This document shows positions 1 through 9,377 of a stretch of DNA of 17,334 bases, piece after piece. This stretch comes from Liolophura sinensis. Lineage: Eukaryota > Mollusca > Polyplacophora > Chitonida > Chitonidae. Position numbers and translations under genes: made by a program. Where the stretch lies: NCBI RefSeq assembly GCF_032854445.1, contig NW_027018532.1, positions 1 through 17,334 of the forward strand, read 5' to 3'. Below the pieces are notes generated by a model. The model searched no databases. It saw nothing but the letters and a program-made list of their open reading frames with translations, and had not been told where the DNA came from. The first letter of the stretch is position 1, and the number at the start of each line of letters is the position of its first letter.

Positions 1-545
1 TATTCAACTTTTGATTATAAGTTATGTGCCCTTCGGTAGCCCAGAAGACGTCAAATCTTTGGGCAAGCCCATTTAACTCACCCAGCAAATGTCTTACTTC
101 TAAGTCGAAGATAAACTCAATGTCTTTATCTACATGTAGAAAAACCACACCATTTTATATAAAAAACACAAGGTACTTGATACAGTCTGCTGTAAAAAGT
201 ACAATTGAACACTGACCCACATCAATAAGGTGCCAAAGATGCGCAATTGGGTCAGGCATCTCCAGCTGTTGAAAAATTGTAAATTTCCTTGGTTTCCATG
301 GAGTAAGAGCCGTTGCTGGGCACGTGATTTTGACATAATTGATGATTCAATTGTGGCTACAGCCAAAAGTATTGGTCGGAGAGCAACGCGGTTTGCACCA
401 TTCGATTTCTCGTCACAAAATACGTCGGATTAGCCTCTTACCAGCAGCATTGGAACATTTTTTCCACTTTTGGATTTTTGCCTGGTCCTTTTGCTAATTG
501 AAATCGGCTACATGTACTATGTACCATCGCGACTGGTCATTACTA
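1..545 (+). repeat. Satellite monomer U1 (545 bp)
   Basis: This unit carries GACGTC (47-52), CAGCTG, the TTGTAAAT and CATAATTG variants and the GCATTGGAAC 3' block. It is shortened by single-base losses in GGGC(C)AAG, in the T run before TATATA and in the A run before ATGCGC. It starts at the chosen phase point, so its left neighbour is outside the window. Confidence 0.97.
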
Positions 546-1090
546 TATTCAACTTTTGATTATAAGTTATGTGCCCTTCGGTAGCCCAGAAGACGTCAAA
601 TCTTTGGGCCAAGCCCATTTCACTCACCCAGCAAATGTCTTACTTCTAAGTCGAAGATAAACTTAATCTCTTTATCTACATGTAGAAAAACCACACCACT
701 TTTAAAAACACAAGGTACTTGATACAGTCTGCTGTAAAAAGAACAATTGAACACTGACCCACATCAATAAGGTGCCAAAAGATGCGCAATTGGGTCAGGC
801 ATCTCCAGCTGTTGAAAAATTGGAAATTTCCTTGGTTTCCATGGAGTAAGAGCCGTTGCTGCTGGGCACGTGATTTTGACATAAATGATGATTCAATTGT
901 GGCTACAGCCAAAAGTATTGGTCGGAGAGCAACGCGGTTTGCACCATTCGATTTCTCGTCACAAAATACGTCGGATTAGCCTCTTACCAGCACGATTGGA
1001 GCATTTTTTTTACTTTTGGATTTTGCCTGTTCCTTTTGCTAATTGAAATCGGCTACATGTACTATGTACCATCGCGACTGGTCATTACTA
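546..1090 (+). repeat. Satellite monomer U2 (545 bp)
   Basis: Markers are GACGTC, CATTTCACTC, CTTAATCTC, TTGGAAAT and the CACGATTGGAGC 3' block. Two private changes stand out: a GCT triplet is duplicated (GCTGCTGGG near 857-865), and the T-rich/TATATA tract is shortened near 697-709 so that the TATATAAA motif is lost. Confidence 0.97.
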
Positions 1091-1638
1091 TATTCAACTT
1101 TTGATTATAAGTTATGTGCCCTTCGGTAGCCCAGAAGACGTCAAATCTTTGGGCCAAGCCATTTAACTCACCCAGCAAATGTCTTACTTCTAAGTCGAAG
1201 ATAAACTCAATGTCTTTATCTACATGTAGAAAAAACCACACCATTTTTATATAAAAAACACAAGGTACTTGATACAGTCTGCTGTAAAAAGTACAATTGA
1301 ACACTGACCCACATCAATAAGGTGCCAAAAGATGCGCAATTGGGTCAGGCATCTCCAGGTGTTGAAAAATTGTAAATTTCCTTGGTTTCCATGGAGTAAG
1401 AGCCGTTGCTGGGCACGTGATTTTGACATAATTGATGATTCAATTGTGTCTACAGCCAAAAGTATTGCTCGGAGAGCAACGCGGTTTGCACCATTCGATT
1501 TCTCGTCACAAAATACGTCGGATTAGCCTCTTACCAGCAGCATTGGAACATTTTTTCCACTTTTGGATATTTGCCTGGTCCTTTTGCTAATTGAAATCGG
1601 CTACATGTACTATGTACAATCGCGACTGGTCATTACTA
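1091..1638 (+). repeat. Satellite monomer U3 (548 bp)
   Basis: Markers are GACGTC, CAGGTG, TTGTAAAT, CATAATTG and the GCATTGGAAC block, followed by GTACAATC. Private changes include GTGTCTACAG (breaking the TGGCT/AGCCA hairpin arm), TTGCTCGG and GGATATTTG. Confidence 0.97.
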
Positions 1639-2186
1639 TATTCATCTTTTGATTATAAGTTATGTGCCCTTCGGTAGCCCAGAAGATGTCAAATCTTTGG
1701 GCCAAGCCCATTTAACTCACCCAGCAAATGTCTTACTTCTAAGTCGAAGATAAACTTAATCTCTTGATCTACATGTAGAAAAACCACACCATTTTATATA
1801 AAAACCACAAGGTACTTGATACAGTCTGCTGTAAAAAGTACAATTGAACACTGACCCACATCAATAAGGTGCCAAAAAGATGCGCAATTGGGTCAGGCAT
1901 CTGCAGCTGTTGAAAAATTGCAAATTTCCTTGGTTTCCATGGAGTAAGAGCCGTTGCTGGGCACGTGATTTTGACATAAATGATGATTCAATTGTGGCTA
2001 CAGCCAAAAGTATTGGTCGGAGAGCAACGCGGTTTGCACCATTCGATTTCTCGTCACAAAATACGTCGGATTAGCCTCTTACCAGCACGATTGGAGCATT
2101 TTTTTTACTTTTGGATTTTTGCCTGGTCCTTTTGCTAATTGAAATCGGCTACATGTACTATGTACAATCGCGACTGGTCATTACTA
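1639..2186 (+). repeat. Satellite monomer U4 (548 bp)
   Basis: The unit opens with the private TATTCATC. It carries GATGTC, CTTAATCTC followed by TTGATC, CTGCAGCTG (a PstI-type site shared with U27 and U32), TTGCAAAT and the CACGATTGGAGC block. It is the only unit with that block that ends in GTACAATC. Confidence 0.97.
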
Positions 2187-2735
2187 TATTCAACTTTTGA
2201 TTATAAGTTATGTGCCCTTCGGTAGCCCAGAAGATGTCAAATCTTTGGGCCAAGCCCATTTAACTCACCCAGCAAATGTCTTACTTCTAAGTCGAAGATA
2301 ATCTTAATCTCTTTATCTACATGTAGAAAAAACCACACCATTTTTATATAAAAAACACAAGGTACTTGATACAGTCTGCTGTAAAAAGTACAATTGAACA
2401 CTGACCCACATCAATAAGGTGCCAAAAGATGCGCAATTGGGTCAGGCATCTCCAGGTGTTGAAAAATTGCAAATTTCCTTGGTTTCCATGGAGTAAGAGC
2501 CGTTGCTGGGCACGTGATTTTGACATAAATGATGATTCAATTGTGGCTACAGCCAAAAGTATTGGTCGGAGAGCAACGCGGTTTGCACCATTCGATTTCT
2601 CGTCACAAAATACGTCGGATTAGCCTCTTACCAGCAGCATTGGAACATTTTTTCCACTTTTGGATTTTTGCCTGGTCCTTTTGCTAATTGAAATCGGCTA
2701 CATGTACTATGTACAATCGCGACTGGTCATTACTA
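2187..2735 (+). repeat. Satellite monomer U5 (549 bp)
   Basis: Markers are GATGTC, GATAATCTTAATCTC (shared with U28), CAGGTG, TTGCAAAT, the GCATTGGAAC block and GTACAATC. Confidence 0.97.
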
Positions 2736-2794
2736 TATTCAACTTTTGATTATAAGTTATGTGCCCTTCGGTAGCCCAGAAGATGTCAAATCTT

Positions 2795-2807
2795 TGGGCC
2801 AAGCCCA
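2795..2807. repeat. Short hairpin TGGGC-CAA-GCCCA in the monomer
   Basis: Perfect 5-bp arms flank a CAA loop. The motif recurs at the equivalent place in most monomers. Single-base losses damage it in U1, U18, U25 and U32. Its function is unknown; it could form a short hairpin in a transcript or single-stranded DNA. Confidence 0.6.
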
Positions 2808-2865
2808 TTTAACTCACCCAGCAAATGTCTTACTTCTAAGTCGAAGATAAACTCAATGTCTTTAT

Positions 2866-2875
2866 CTACATGTAG
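2866..2875. repeat. Perfect 10-bp palindrome CTACATGTAG
   Basis: This self-complementary decamer lies about 20 bp upstream of the TATATAAA tract. It is retained in every complete unit inspected. A dimeric DNA-binding protein could recognise it, but no protein can be named from the sequence. Confidence 0.55.
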
Positions 2876-2892
2876 AAAAACCACACCATTTT

Positions 2893-2903
2893 TATATAAA
2901 AAA
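2893..2903 (+). promoter_or_regulatory. TATA-box-like tract TATATAAAAAA (candidate only)
   Basis: The tract matches the eukaryotic TATA consensus TATAWAAA and sits about 75-85 bp upstream of ATGCGCAATTGG, which opens a short sense ORF. It recurs in nearly all units but is destroyed in U2. AT-rich tracts are common in satellites, so promoter activity is speculative. Confidence 0.2.
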
Positions 2904-3058
2904 CACAAGGTACTTGATACAGTCTGCTGTAAAAAGTACAATTGAACACTGACCCACATCAATAAGGTGCCAAAAGATGCGCAATTGGGTCAGGCATCTC
3001 CAGCTGTTGAAAAATTGCAAATTTCCTTGGTTTCCATGGAGTAAGAGCCGTTGCTGGG

Positions 3059-3064
3059 CACGTG
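3059..3064. promoter_or_regulatory. E-box/G-box-type CACGTG palindrome (candidate only)
   Basis: The canonical CACGTG core for bHLH factors is present once per monomer at the same place and is invariant among the units. A 6-bp match is weak evidence by itself; its invariance may simply reflect array homogeneity. Confidence 0.2.
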
Positions 3065-3091
3065 ATTTTGACATAAATGATGATTCAATTG

Positions 3092-3103
3092 TGGCTACAG
3101 CCA
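3092..3103. repeat. Short inverted repeat TGGCT-AC-AGCCA
   Basis: Five-bp arms are separated by two bases. The motif recurs in most monomers. One arm is altered in U3 (GTGTCT) and the other is shortened in U22 by a single base loss. The start of the antisense short ORF lies on it. Confidence 0.5.
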
Positions 3104-3246
3104 AAAGTATTGGTCGGAGAGCAACGCGGTTTGCACCATTCGATTTCTCGTCACAAAATACGTCGGATTAGCCTCTTACCAGCACGATTGGAGCATTTTT
3201 TTTACTTTTGGATTTTTGCCTGGTCCTTTTGCTAATTGAAATCGGC

Positions 3247-3261
3247 TACATGTACTATGTA
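3247..3261. repeat. Inverted repeat TACAT-GTACT-ATGTA
   Basis: Five-bp arms flank a 5-base spacer, with overlapping GTAC repeats. The motif recurs near the 3' end of every monomer, altered in U27 (TACATCTAC) and U30 (CCACATG). No function can be assigned. Confidence 0.5.
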
Positions 3262-3283
3262 CCATCGCGACTGGTCATTACTA

Positions 3284-3831
3284 TATTCAACTTTTGATTA
3301 TAAGTTATGTGCCCTTCGGTAGCCCAGAAGATGTCAAATCTTTGGGCCAAGCCCATTTAACTCACCCAGCAAATGTCTTACTTCTAAGTCGAAGATAAAC
3401 TTAATCTCTTTATCTACATGTAGAAAAACCACACCATTTTTATATAAAAACCACAAGGTACTTGATACAGTCTGCTGTAAAAAGTACAATTGAACACTGA
3501 CCCACATCAATAAGGTGCCAAAAGATGCGCAATTGGGTCAGGCATCTCCAGGTGTTGAAAAATTGCAAATTTCCTTGGTTTCCATGGAGTAAGAGCCGTT
3601 GCTGGGCACGTGATTTTGACATAAATGATGATTCAATTGTGGCTACAGCCAAAAGTATTGGTCGGAGAGCAACGCGGTTTGCACCATTCGATTTCTCGTC
3701 ACAAAATACGTCAGATTAGTCTCTTACCAGCAGCATTGGAACATTTCTTCCACTTTTGGATTTTTGCCTGGCAATTTTGCTAATTGAAATCGGCTACATG
3801 TACTATGTACAATCGCGACTGGTCATTACTA
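3284..3831 (+). repeat. Satellite monomer U7 (548 bp)
   Basis: Markers are GATGTC, CTTAATCTC, CAGGTG, TTGCAAAT, CGTCAGATTAGT and GTACAATC. Two rare variants, ATAAAAACCACAAGG and ACATTTCTTCC, are shared with the distant U24. The triplet TCC is replaced by CAA at about 3772-3775, giving CCTGGCAATTTT, a private cluster of adjacent substitutions. Confidence 0.97.
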
Positions 3832-4379
3832 TATTCAACTTTTGATTATAAGTTATGTGCCCTTCGGTAGCCCAGAAGATGTCAAATCTTTGGGCCAAGC
3901 CCATTTAACTCACCCAGCAAATGTCTTACTTCTAAGTCGAAGATAAACTCAATGTCTTTATCTACATGTAGAAAAACCACACCATTTTTATATAAAAAAC
4001 ACAAGGTACTTGATACAGTCTGCTGTAAAAAGTACAATTGAACACTGACCCACATCAATAAGGTGCCAGAAGATGCGCAATTGTGTCAGGCATCTCCAGG
4101 TGTTGAAAAATTGCAAATTTCCTTGGTTTCCATGGAGTAAGAGCCGTTGCTGGGCACGTGATTTTGACATAAATGATGATTCAATTGTGGCTACAGCCAA
4201 AAGTATTGGTCGGAGAGCAACGCGGTTTGCACCATTCGATTTCTCGTCACAAAATACGTCGGATTAGCCTCTTACCAGCAGCATTGGAACATTTTTTCCA
4301 CTTTTGGATTTTTGCCTGGTCCTTTTGCTAATTGAAATCGGCTACATGTACTATGTACAATCGCGACTGGTCATTACTA
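3832..4379 (+). repeat. Satellite monomer U8 (548 bp)
   Basis: Markers are GATGTC, CTCAATGTC, CAGGTG, TTGCAAAT, the GCATTGGAAC block and GTACAATC. Private substitutions are GCCAGAAGATG and ATTGTGTCAGG. Confidence 0.97.
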
Positions 4380-4927
4380 TATTCAACTTTTGATTATAAG
4401 TTATGTGCCCTTCGGTAGCCCAGAAGATGTCAAATCTTTGGGCCAAGCCCATTTAACTCACCCAGCAAATGTCTTACTTCTAAGTCGAAGATAAACTCAA
4501 TGTCTTTATCTACATGTAGAAAAACCACACCATTTTTATATAAAAAACACAAGGTACTTGATACAGTCTGCTGTAAAAAGTACAATTGAACACTGACCCA
4601 CATCAATAAGGTGCCAAAAGATGCGCAATTGGGCCAGGCATCTCCAGGTGTTGAAAAATTGTAAATTTCCTTGGTTTCCATGGAGTAAGAGCCGTTGCTG
4701 GGCACGTGATTTTGACATAAATGATGATTCAATTGTGGCTACAGCCAAAAGTATTGGTCGGAGAGCAACGCGGTTTGCACCATTCGATTTCTCGTCACAA
4801 AATACGTCAGATTAGCCTCTTACCAGCAGCATTGGAACATTTTTTCCACTTTTGGATTTTTGCCTGGTCCTTTTGCTAATTGAAATCGGCTACATGTACT
4901 ATGTACAATCGCGACTGGTCATTACTA
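4380..4927 (+). repeat. Satellite monomer U9 (548 bp)
   Basis: Markers are GATGTC, CTCAATGTC, GGGCCAGG, CAGGTG, TTGTAAAT, CGTCAGATTAG and GTACAATC. The GGGCCAGG variant is shared with U11, U26, U30 and U31, always together with TTGTAAAT. Confidence 0.97.
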
Positions 4928-5027
4928 TATTCAACTTTTGATTATAAGTTATGTGCCCTTCGGTAGCCCAGAAGATGTCAAATCTTTGGGCCAAGCCCAT
5001 TTAACTCACCCAGCAAATGTCTTACTT

Positions 5028-5039
5028 CTAAGTCGAAGA
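5028..5039. repeat. Target-site duplication, left copy (CTAAGTCGAAGA)
   Basis: This 12-bp sequence is present once in all other monomers at this place but twice in U10. The flanking bases differ on both sides (T before the left copy, A before the right; A after the left, T after the right), so the duplication is exactly 12 bp. Confidence 0.93.
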
Positions 5040-5098
5040 ATGAATGAATGATTATGGCTTAACGCCACATCGGCAATATTTCAGCCATATCGTGGCGA
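5040..5098 (-). mobile_element. 59-bp SINE-like (5'-truncated) insertion with CATT tail and stem-loop
   Basis: This is the only segment of the window absent from all other monomers. Read on the minus strand it begins with a stem-loop: CGCCAC/GTGGCG arms (5092-5097 and 5063-5068) with an inner GGC/GCC pair (5084-5086 and 5072-5074). It then runs through TTAAGCCATAAT into a short tandem CATT-type tail. A short-repeat tail next to a 12-bp target duplication fits insertion by LINE machinery of a strongly 5'-truncated SINE. The GCCGATGTGGCGTTAA-type core resembles dispersed sequences I recall from molluscan genomes; the family name is not certain. A small non-autonomous DNA element with the stem-loop is the main alternative. 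There is no coding capacity. Confidence 0.8.
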
Positions 5099-5110
5099 CT
5101 AAGTCGAAGA
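5099..5110. repeat. Target-site duplication, right copy (CTAAGTCGAAGA)
   Basis: This copy matches the left one without mismatch and continues directly into the normal monomer (TAAACTTAATC). Perfect identity suggests an insertion recent enough to have gathered no changes in either copy. Confidence 0.93.
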
Positions 5111-5546
5111 TAAACTTAATCTCTTTATCTACATGTAGAAAAACCACACCATTTTTATATAAAAAACACAAGGTACTTGATACAGTCTGCTGTAAAAAGT
5201 ACAATTGAACACTGACCCACATCAATAAGGTGCCAAAAGATGCGCAATTGGGTCAGGCATCTCCAGCTGTTGAAAAATTGCAAATTTCCTTGGTTTCCAT
5301 GGAGTAAGAGCCGTTGCTGGGCACGTGATTTTGACATAAATGATGATTCAATTGTGGCTACAGCCAAAAGTATTGGTCGGAGAGCAACGCGGTTTGCACC
5401 ATTCGATTTCTCGTCACAAAATACGTCGGATTAGCCTCTTACCAGCAGCATTGGAACATTTTTTCCACTTTTGGATTTTTGCCTGGTCCTTTTGCTAATT
5501 GAAATCGGCTACATGTACTATGTACAATCGCGACTGGTCATTACTA

Positions 5547-6094
5547 TATTCAACTTTTGATTATAAGTTATGTGCCCTTCGGTAGCCCAGAAGACGTCAA
5601 ATCTTTGGGCCAAGCCCATTTAACTCACCCAGCAAATGTCTTACTTCTAAGTCGAAGATAAACTCAATGTCTTTATCTACATGTAGAAAAACCACACCAT
5701 TTTTATATAAAAAACACAAGGTACTTGAAACAGTCTGCTGTTAAAAGTACAATTGAACACTGACCCACATCAATAAGGTGCCAAAAGATGCGCAATTGGG
5801 CCAGGCATCTCCAGGTGTTGAAAAATTGTAAATTTCCTTGGTTTCCATGGAGTAAGAGCCGTTGCTGGGCACGTGATTTTGACATAATTGATGATTCAAT
5901 TGTGGCTACAGCCAAAAGTATTGGTCGGAGAGCAACGCGGTTTGCACCATTCGATTTCTCGTCACAAAATACGTCGGATTAGCCTCTTACCAGCAGCATT
6001 GGAACATTTTTTCCACTTTTGGATTTTTGCCTGGTCCTTTTGCTAATTGAAATCGGCTACATGTACTATGTACAATCGCGACTGGTCATTACTA
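5547..6094 (+). repeat. Satellite monomer U11 (548 bp)
   Basis: Markers are GACGTC, CTCAATGTC, GGGCCAGG, CAGGTG, TTGTAAAT, CATAATTG, the GCATTGGAAC block and GTACAATC. CTGCTGTTAAAAG is shared only with U31; TTGAAACAG is private. Confidence 0.97.
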
Positions 6095-6641
6095 TATTCA
6101 ACTTTTAATTATAAGTTATGTGCCCTTCGGTAGCCCAGAAGATGTCAAATCTTTGGGCCAAGCCCATTTAACTCACCCAGCAAATGTCTTACTTCTAAGT
6201 CGAAGATAAACTCAATGTCTTCATCTACATGTAGAAAAACCACACCATTTTTATATAAAAAACACAAGGTACTTGATACAGTCTGCTGTAAAAAGTACAA
6301 TTGAACACTGACCCACATCAATAAGGTGCCAAAAGATGCGCAATTGGGTCAGGCATCTCCAGTTGTTGAAAAATTCCAAATTTCCTTGGTTTCCATGGAG
6401 TAAGAGCCGTTGCTGGGCACGTGATTTTGACATAAATGATGATTCAATTGTGGCTACAGCCAAAAGTATTGGTCGGAGAGCAACGCGGTTTGCACCATTC
6501 GATTTCTCGTCACAAAATACGTCGGATTAGCCTCTTACCAGCACGATTGGAGCATTTTTTTACTTTTGGATTTTTGCCTGGTCCTTTTGCTAATTGAAAT
6601 CGGCTACATGTACTATGTACCATCGCGACTGGTCATTACTA
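6095..6641 (+). repeat. Satellite monomer U12 (547 bp)
   Basis: Markers are GATGTC, CAGTTG (shared only with the next unit), the private TTCCAAAT, CTTCATC and CTTTTAATTAT, the CACGATTGGAGC block and GTACCATC. Confidence 0.97.
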
Positions 6642-7188
6642 TATTCAACTTTTGATTATAAGTTATGTGCCCTTCGGTAGCCCAGAAGATGTCAAATCTT
6701 TGGGCCAAGCCCATTTAAGTCACCCAGCAAATGTCTTACTTCTAAGTCGAAGATAAACTTAATCTCTTTATCTACATGTAGAAAAACCACACCATTTTTA
6801 TATAAAAAACACAAGGTACTTGATACAGTCTGCTGTAAAAAGTACAATTGAACACTGACCCACATCAATAAGGTGCCAAAAGATGCGCAATTGGGTCAGG
6901 CATCTCCAGTTGTTGAAAAATTGGAAATTTCCTTGGTTTCCATGGAGTAAGAGCCGTTGCTGGGCACGTGATTTTGACATAAATGATGATTCAATTGTGG
7001 CTACAGCCAAAAGTATTGGTCGGAGAGCAACGCGGTTTGCACCATTCGATTTCTCGTCACAAAATACGTCGGATTAGCCTCTTACCAGCACGATTGGAGC
7101 ATTTTTTTACTTTTGGATTTTTGCCTGGTCCTTTTGCTAATTGAAATCGGCTACATGTACTATGTACCATCGCGACTGGTCATTACTA
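6642..7188 (+). repeat. Satellite monomer U13 (547 bp)
   Basis: Markers are GATGTC, the private TTAAGTCACC, CTTAATCTC, CAGTTG, TTGGAAAT, the CACGATTGGAGC block and GTACCATC. Sharing CAGTTG and the 3' block with U12 suggests the two arose by local duplication. Confidence 0.97.
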
Positions 7189-7736
7189 TATTCAACTTTT
7201 GATTATAAGTTATGTGCCCTTCGGTAGCCCAGAAGACGTCAAATCTTTGGGCCAAGCCCATTTAACTCACCCAGCAAATGTCTTACTTCTAAGTCGAAGA
7301 TAAACTCAATGTCTTTATCTACATGTAGAAAAACCACACCATTTTTATATAAAAAACACAAGGTACTTGATACAGTCTGCTGTAAAAAGTACAATTGAAC
7401 ACTGACCCACATCAATAAGGTGCCAAAAGATGCGCAATTGGGTCAGGCATCTCCAGGTGTTGAAAAATTGTAAATTTCCTTGGTTTCCATGGAGTCAGAG
7501 CCGTTGCTGGGCACGTGATTTTGACATAATTGATGATTCAATTGTGGCTACAGCCAAAAGTATTGGTCGGAGAGCAACGCGGTTTGCACCATTCGATTTC
7601 TCGTCACAAAATACGTCGGATTAGCCTCTTACCAGCAGCATTGGAACATTTTTTCCACTTTTGGATTTTTGCCTGGTCCTTTTGCTAATTGAAATCGGCT
7701 ACATGTACTATGTACAATCGCGACTGGTCATTACTA
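7189..7736 (+). repeat. Satellite monomer U14 (548 bp)
   Basis: Markers are GACGTC, CTCAATGTC, CAGGTG, TTGTAAAT, CATAATTG and the GCATTGGAAC block. GGAGTCAGAG (7491-7500) replaces GGAGTAAGAG here and in U17 only; it is the first marker of the three-unit higher-order repeat. Confidence 0.97.
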
Positions 7737-8283
7737 TATTCAACTTTTCATTATAAGTTATGTGCCCTTCGGTAGCCCAGAAGATGTCAAATCTTTGGGC
7801 CAAGCCCATTTAACTCACCCAGCAAATGTCTTACTTCTAAGTCGAAGATAAACTCAATGTCTTTATCTACATGTAGAAAAACCCACACCATTTTTATATA
7901 AAAAACACAAGGTACTTGATACAGTCTGCTGTAAAAAGTACAATTGAACACTGACCCACATCAATAAGGTGCCAAAAGATGCGCAATTGGGTCAGGCATC
8001 TCCAGCTGTTGAAAAATTGGAAATTTCCTTGGTTTCCATGGAGTAAGAGCCGTTGCTGGGCACGTGATTTTGACATAAATGATGATTCAATTGTGGCTAC
8101 AGCCAAAAGTATTGGTCGGAGAGCAACGCGTTTGCACCATTCGATTTCTCGTCACAAAATACGTCGGATTAGCCTCTTACCAGCAGCATTGGAACATTTT
8201 TCCACTTTTGGATTTTTGCCTGGTCCTTTTGCTAATTGAAATCGGCTACATGTACTATGTACAATCGCGACAGGTCATTACTA
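7737..8283 (+). repeat. Satellite monomer U15 (547 bp)
   Basis: The unit opens with TATTCAACTTTTCATT, shared only with U18. It also has GATGTC, CAGCTG, TTGGAAAT, the GCATTGGAAC block, a lost G in AACGCG(G)TTTG, a shortened T run before CCAC, and the private CGACAGGTC. Confidence 0.97.
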
Positions 8284-8830
8284 TATTCAACTTTTGATTA
8301 TAAGTTATGTGCCCTTCGGTAGCCCAGAAGATGTCAAATCTTTGGGCCAAGCCCATTTAACTCACCCAGCAAATGTCTTACTTCTAAGTCGAAGATAAAC
8401 TCAATGTCTTTATCTACATGTAGAAAAACCACACCATTTTTATATAAAAAAACACAAGGTACTTGATACAGTCTGCTGTAAAAAGTACAATTGAACACTG
8501 ACCCACATCAATAAGGTGCCAAAAGATGCGCAATTGGGTCAGGCATCTCCAGCTGTTGAAAAATTGCAAATTTCCTTGGTTTCCATGGAGTAAGAGCCGT
8601 TGCTGGGCACGTGATTTTGACATAAATGATGATTCAATTGTGGCTACAGCCAAAAGTATTGGTCAGAGAGCAACGCGGTTTGCACCATTCGATTTCTCGT
8701 CACAAAATACGTCGGATTAGCCTCTTGCCAGCACGATTGGAGCATTTTGTTACTTTTGGATTTTTGCCTGGTCCTTTGCTAATTGAAATCGGCTACATGT
8801 ACTATGTACCATCGCGACTGGTCATTACTA
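8284..8830 (+). repeat. Satellite monomer U16 (547 bp)
   Basis: The unit carries GGTCAGAGA and CTCTTGCCAGCACGATTGG, followed by GCATTTTG, all shared only with U19. Other markers are GATGTC, CAGCTG, TTGCAAAT and GTACCATC. One T is missing from GGTCCTTTGC. Confidence 0.97.
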
Positions 8831-9377
8831 TATTCAACTTTTGATTATAAGTTATGTGCCCTTCGGTAGCCCAGAAGATGTCAAATCTTGGGCCAAGCCC
8901 ATTTAACTCACTCAGCAAATGTCTTACTTCTAAGTCGAAGATAAACTTAATCTCTTTATCTACATGTAGAAAAACCACACCATTTTTTATATAAAAAACA
9001 CAAGGTACTTGATACAGTCTGCTGTAAAAAGTACAATTGAACACTGACCCACATCAATAAGGTGCCAAAAGATGCGCAATTGGGTCAGGCATCTCCAGGT
9101 GTTGAAAAATTGTAAATTTCCTTGGTTTCCATGGAGTCAGAGCCGTTGCTGGCACGTGATTTTGACATAAATGATGATTCAATTGTGGCTACAGCCAAAA
9201 GTATTGGTCGGAGAGCAACGCGGTTTGCACCATTCGATTTCTCGTCACAAAATACGTCGGATTAGCCTCTTACCAGCAGCATTGGAACATTTTTTCCACT
9301 TTTGGATTTTTGCCTGGTCCTTTTGCTAATTGAAATCGGCTACATGTACTATGTACAATCGCGACTGGTCATTACTA
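8831..9377 (+). repeat. Satellite monomer U17 (547 bp), junction unit of the higher-order repeat
   Basis: This is a hybrid unit: its first part (CTCACTCAGC, CTTAATCTC) matches U20, while the later GGAGTCAGAG with TTGTAAAT matches U14. Private single-base losses occur in AAATC(T)TTGGG and GCTG(G)GCACG. Confidence 0.97.

Larger units (their letters stand above)
2736..3283 (+). repeat. Satellite monomer U6 (548 bp), used as reference unit
   Basis: Markers are GATGTC, CTCAATGTC, CAGCTG, TTGCAAAT, the CACGATTGGAGC block and GTACCATC. This unit has no obvious private indel, so the internal landmarks of the monomer are annotated on it. By eye it has about 16 CpG dinucleotides. Confidence 0.97.
4928..5546 (+). 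repeat. Satellite monomer U10 (619 bp) interrupted by a short mobile-element insertion
   Basis: The unit is 71 bp longer than its neighbours. The excess equals a 59-bp insertion plus a 12-bp target duplication (5028-5110); removing them restores a 548-bp unit. Otherwise it carries GATGTC, CTTAATCTC, CAGCTG, TTGCAAAT, the GCATTGGAAC block and GTACAATC. Confidence 0.97.
7491..9132 (+). repeat. Higher-order repeat, copy 1 (three monomers, ~1642 bp)
   Basis: This segment runs from the GGAGTCAGAG marker in U14 to its recurrence in U17. It holds, in order, CTTTTCATT (7744), GGTCAGAGA (8661), CTCTTGCCAGCACG (8722) and CTCACTCAGC (about 8907). All recur in copy 2 at 1641-1644 bp and are absent elsewhere in the window. 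The true breakpoints lie somewhere between the nearest discordant variants, so the ends given are marker positions. Confidence 0.85.

Noticed and set aside
2892-3104. Antisense ORF of about 70 codons recurring in most monomers
   Set aside because: It lies largely opposite the sense ORF; one or both must be spurious. Variants change residues (F/I, S/T, L/F) and no family is recognised.
2977-3171. Sense ORF of about 64 codons recurring in most monomers as a conserved small protein gene
   Set aside because: It recurs only because the array is homogeneous. Its variants are mostly amino-acid changing (V/A, L/V, C/W/S, N/I, K/Q, R/Q), indels break it in about nine units, and it matches no family I know.
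5040-5098. Classical terminal-inverted-repeat MITE
   Set aside because: The CGCCAC/GTGGCG arms are not at both ends: a CATT-type tail separates one arm from the target duplication, and a 12-bp duplication fits LINE-type insertion better. Not fully excluded.
4928-5546. Expansion of U10 by internal slippage
   Set aside because: The extra 59 bp has no match in the monomer; only the 12-bp flank is duplicated, which is what insertion predicts.
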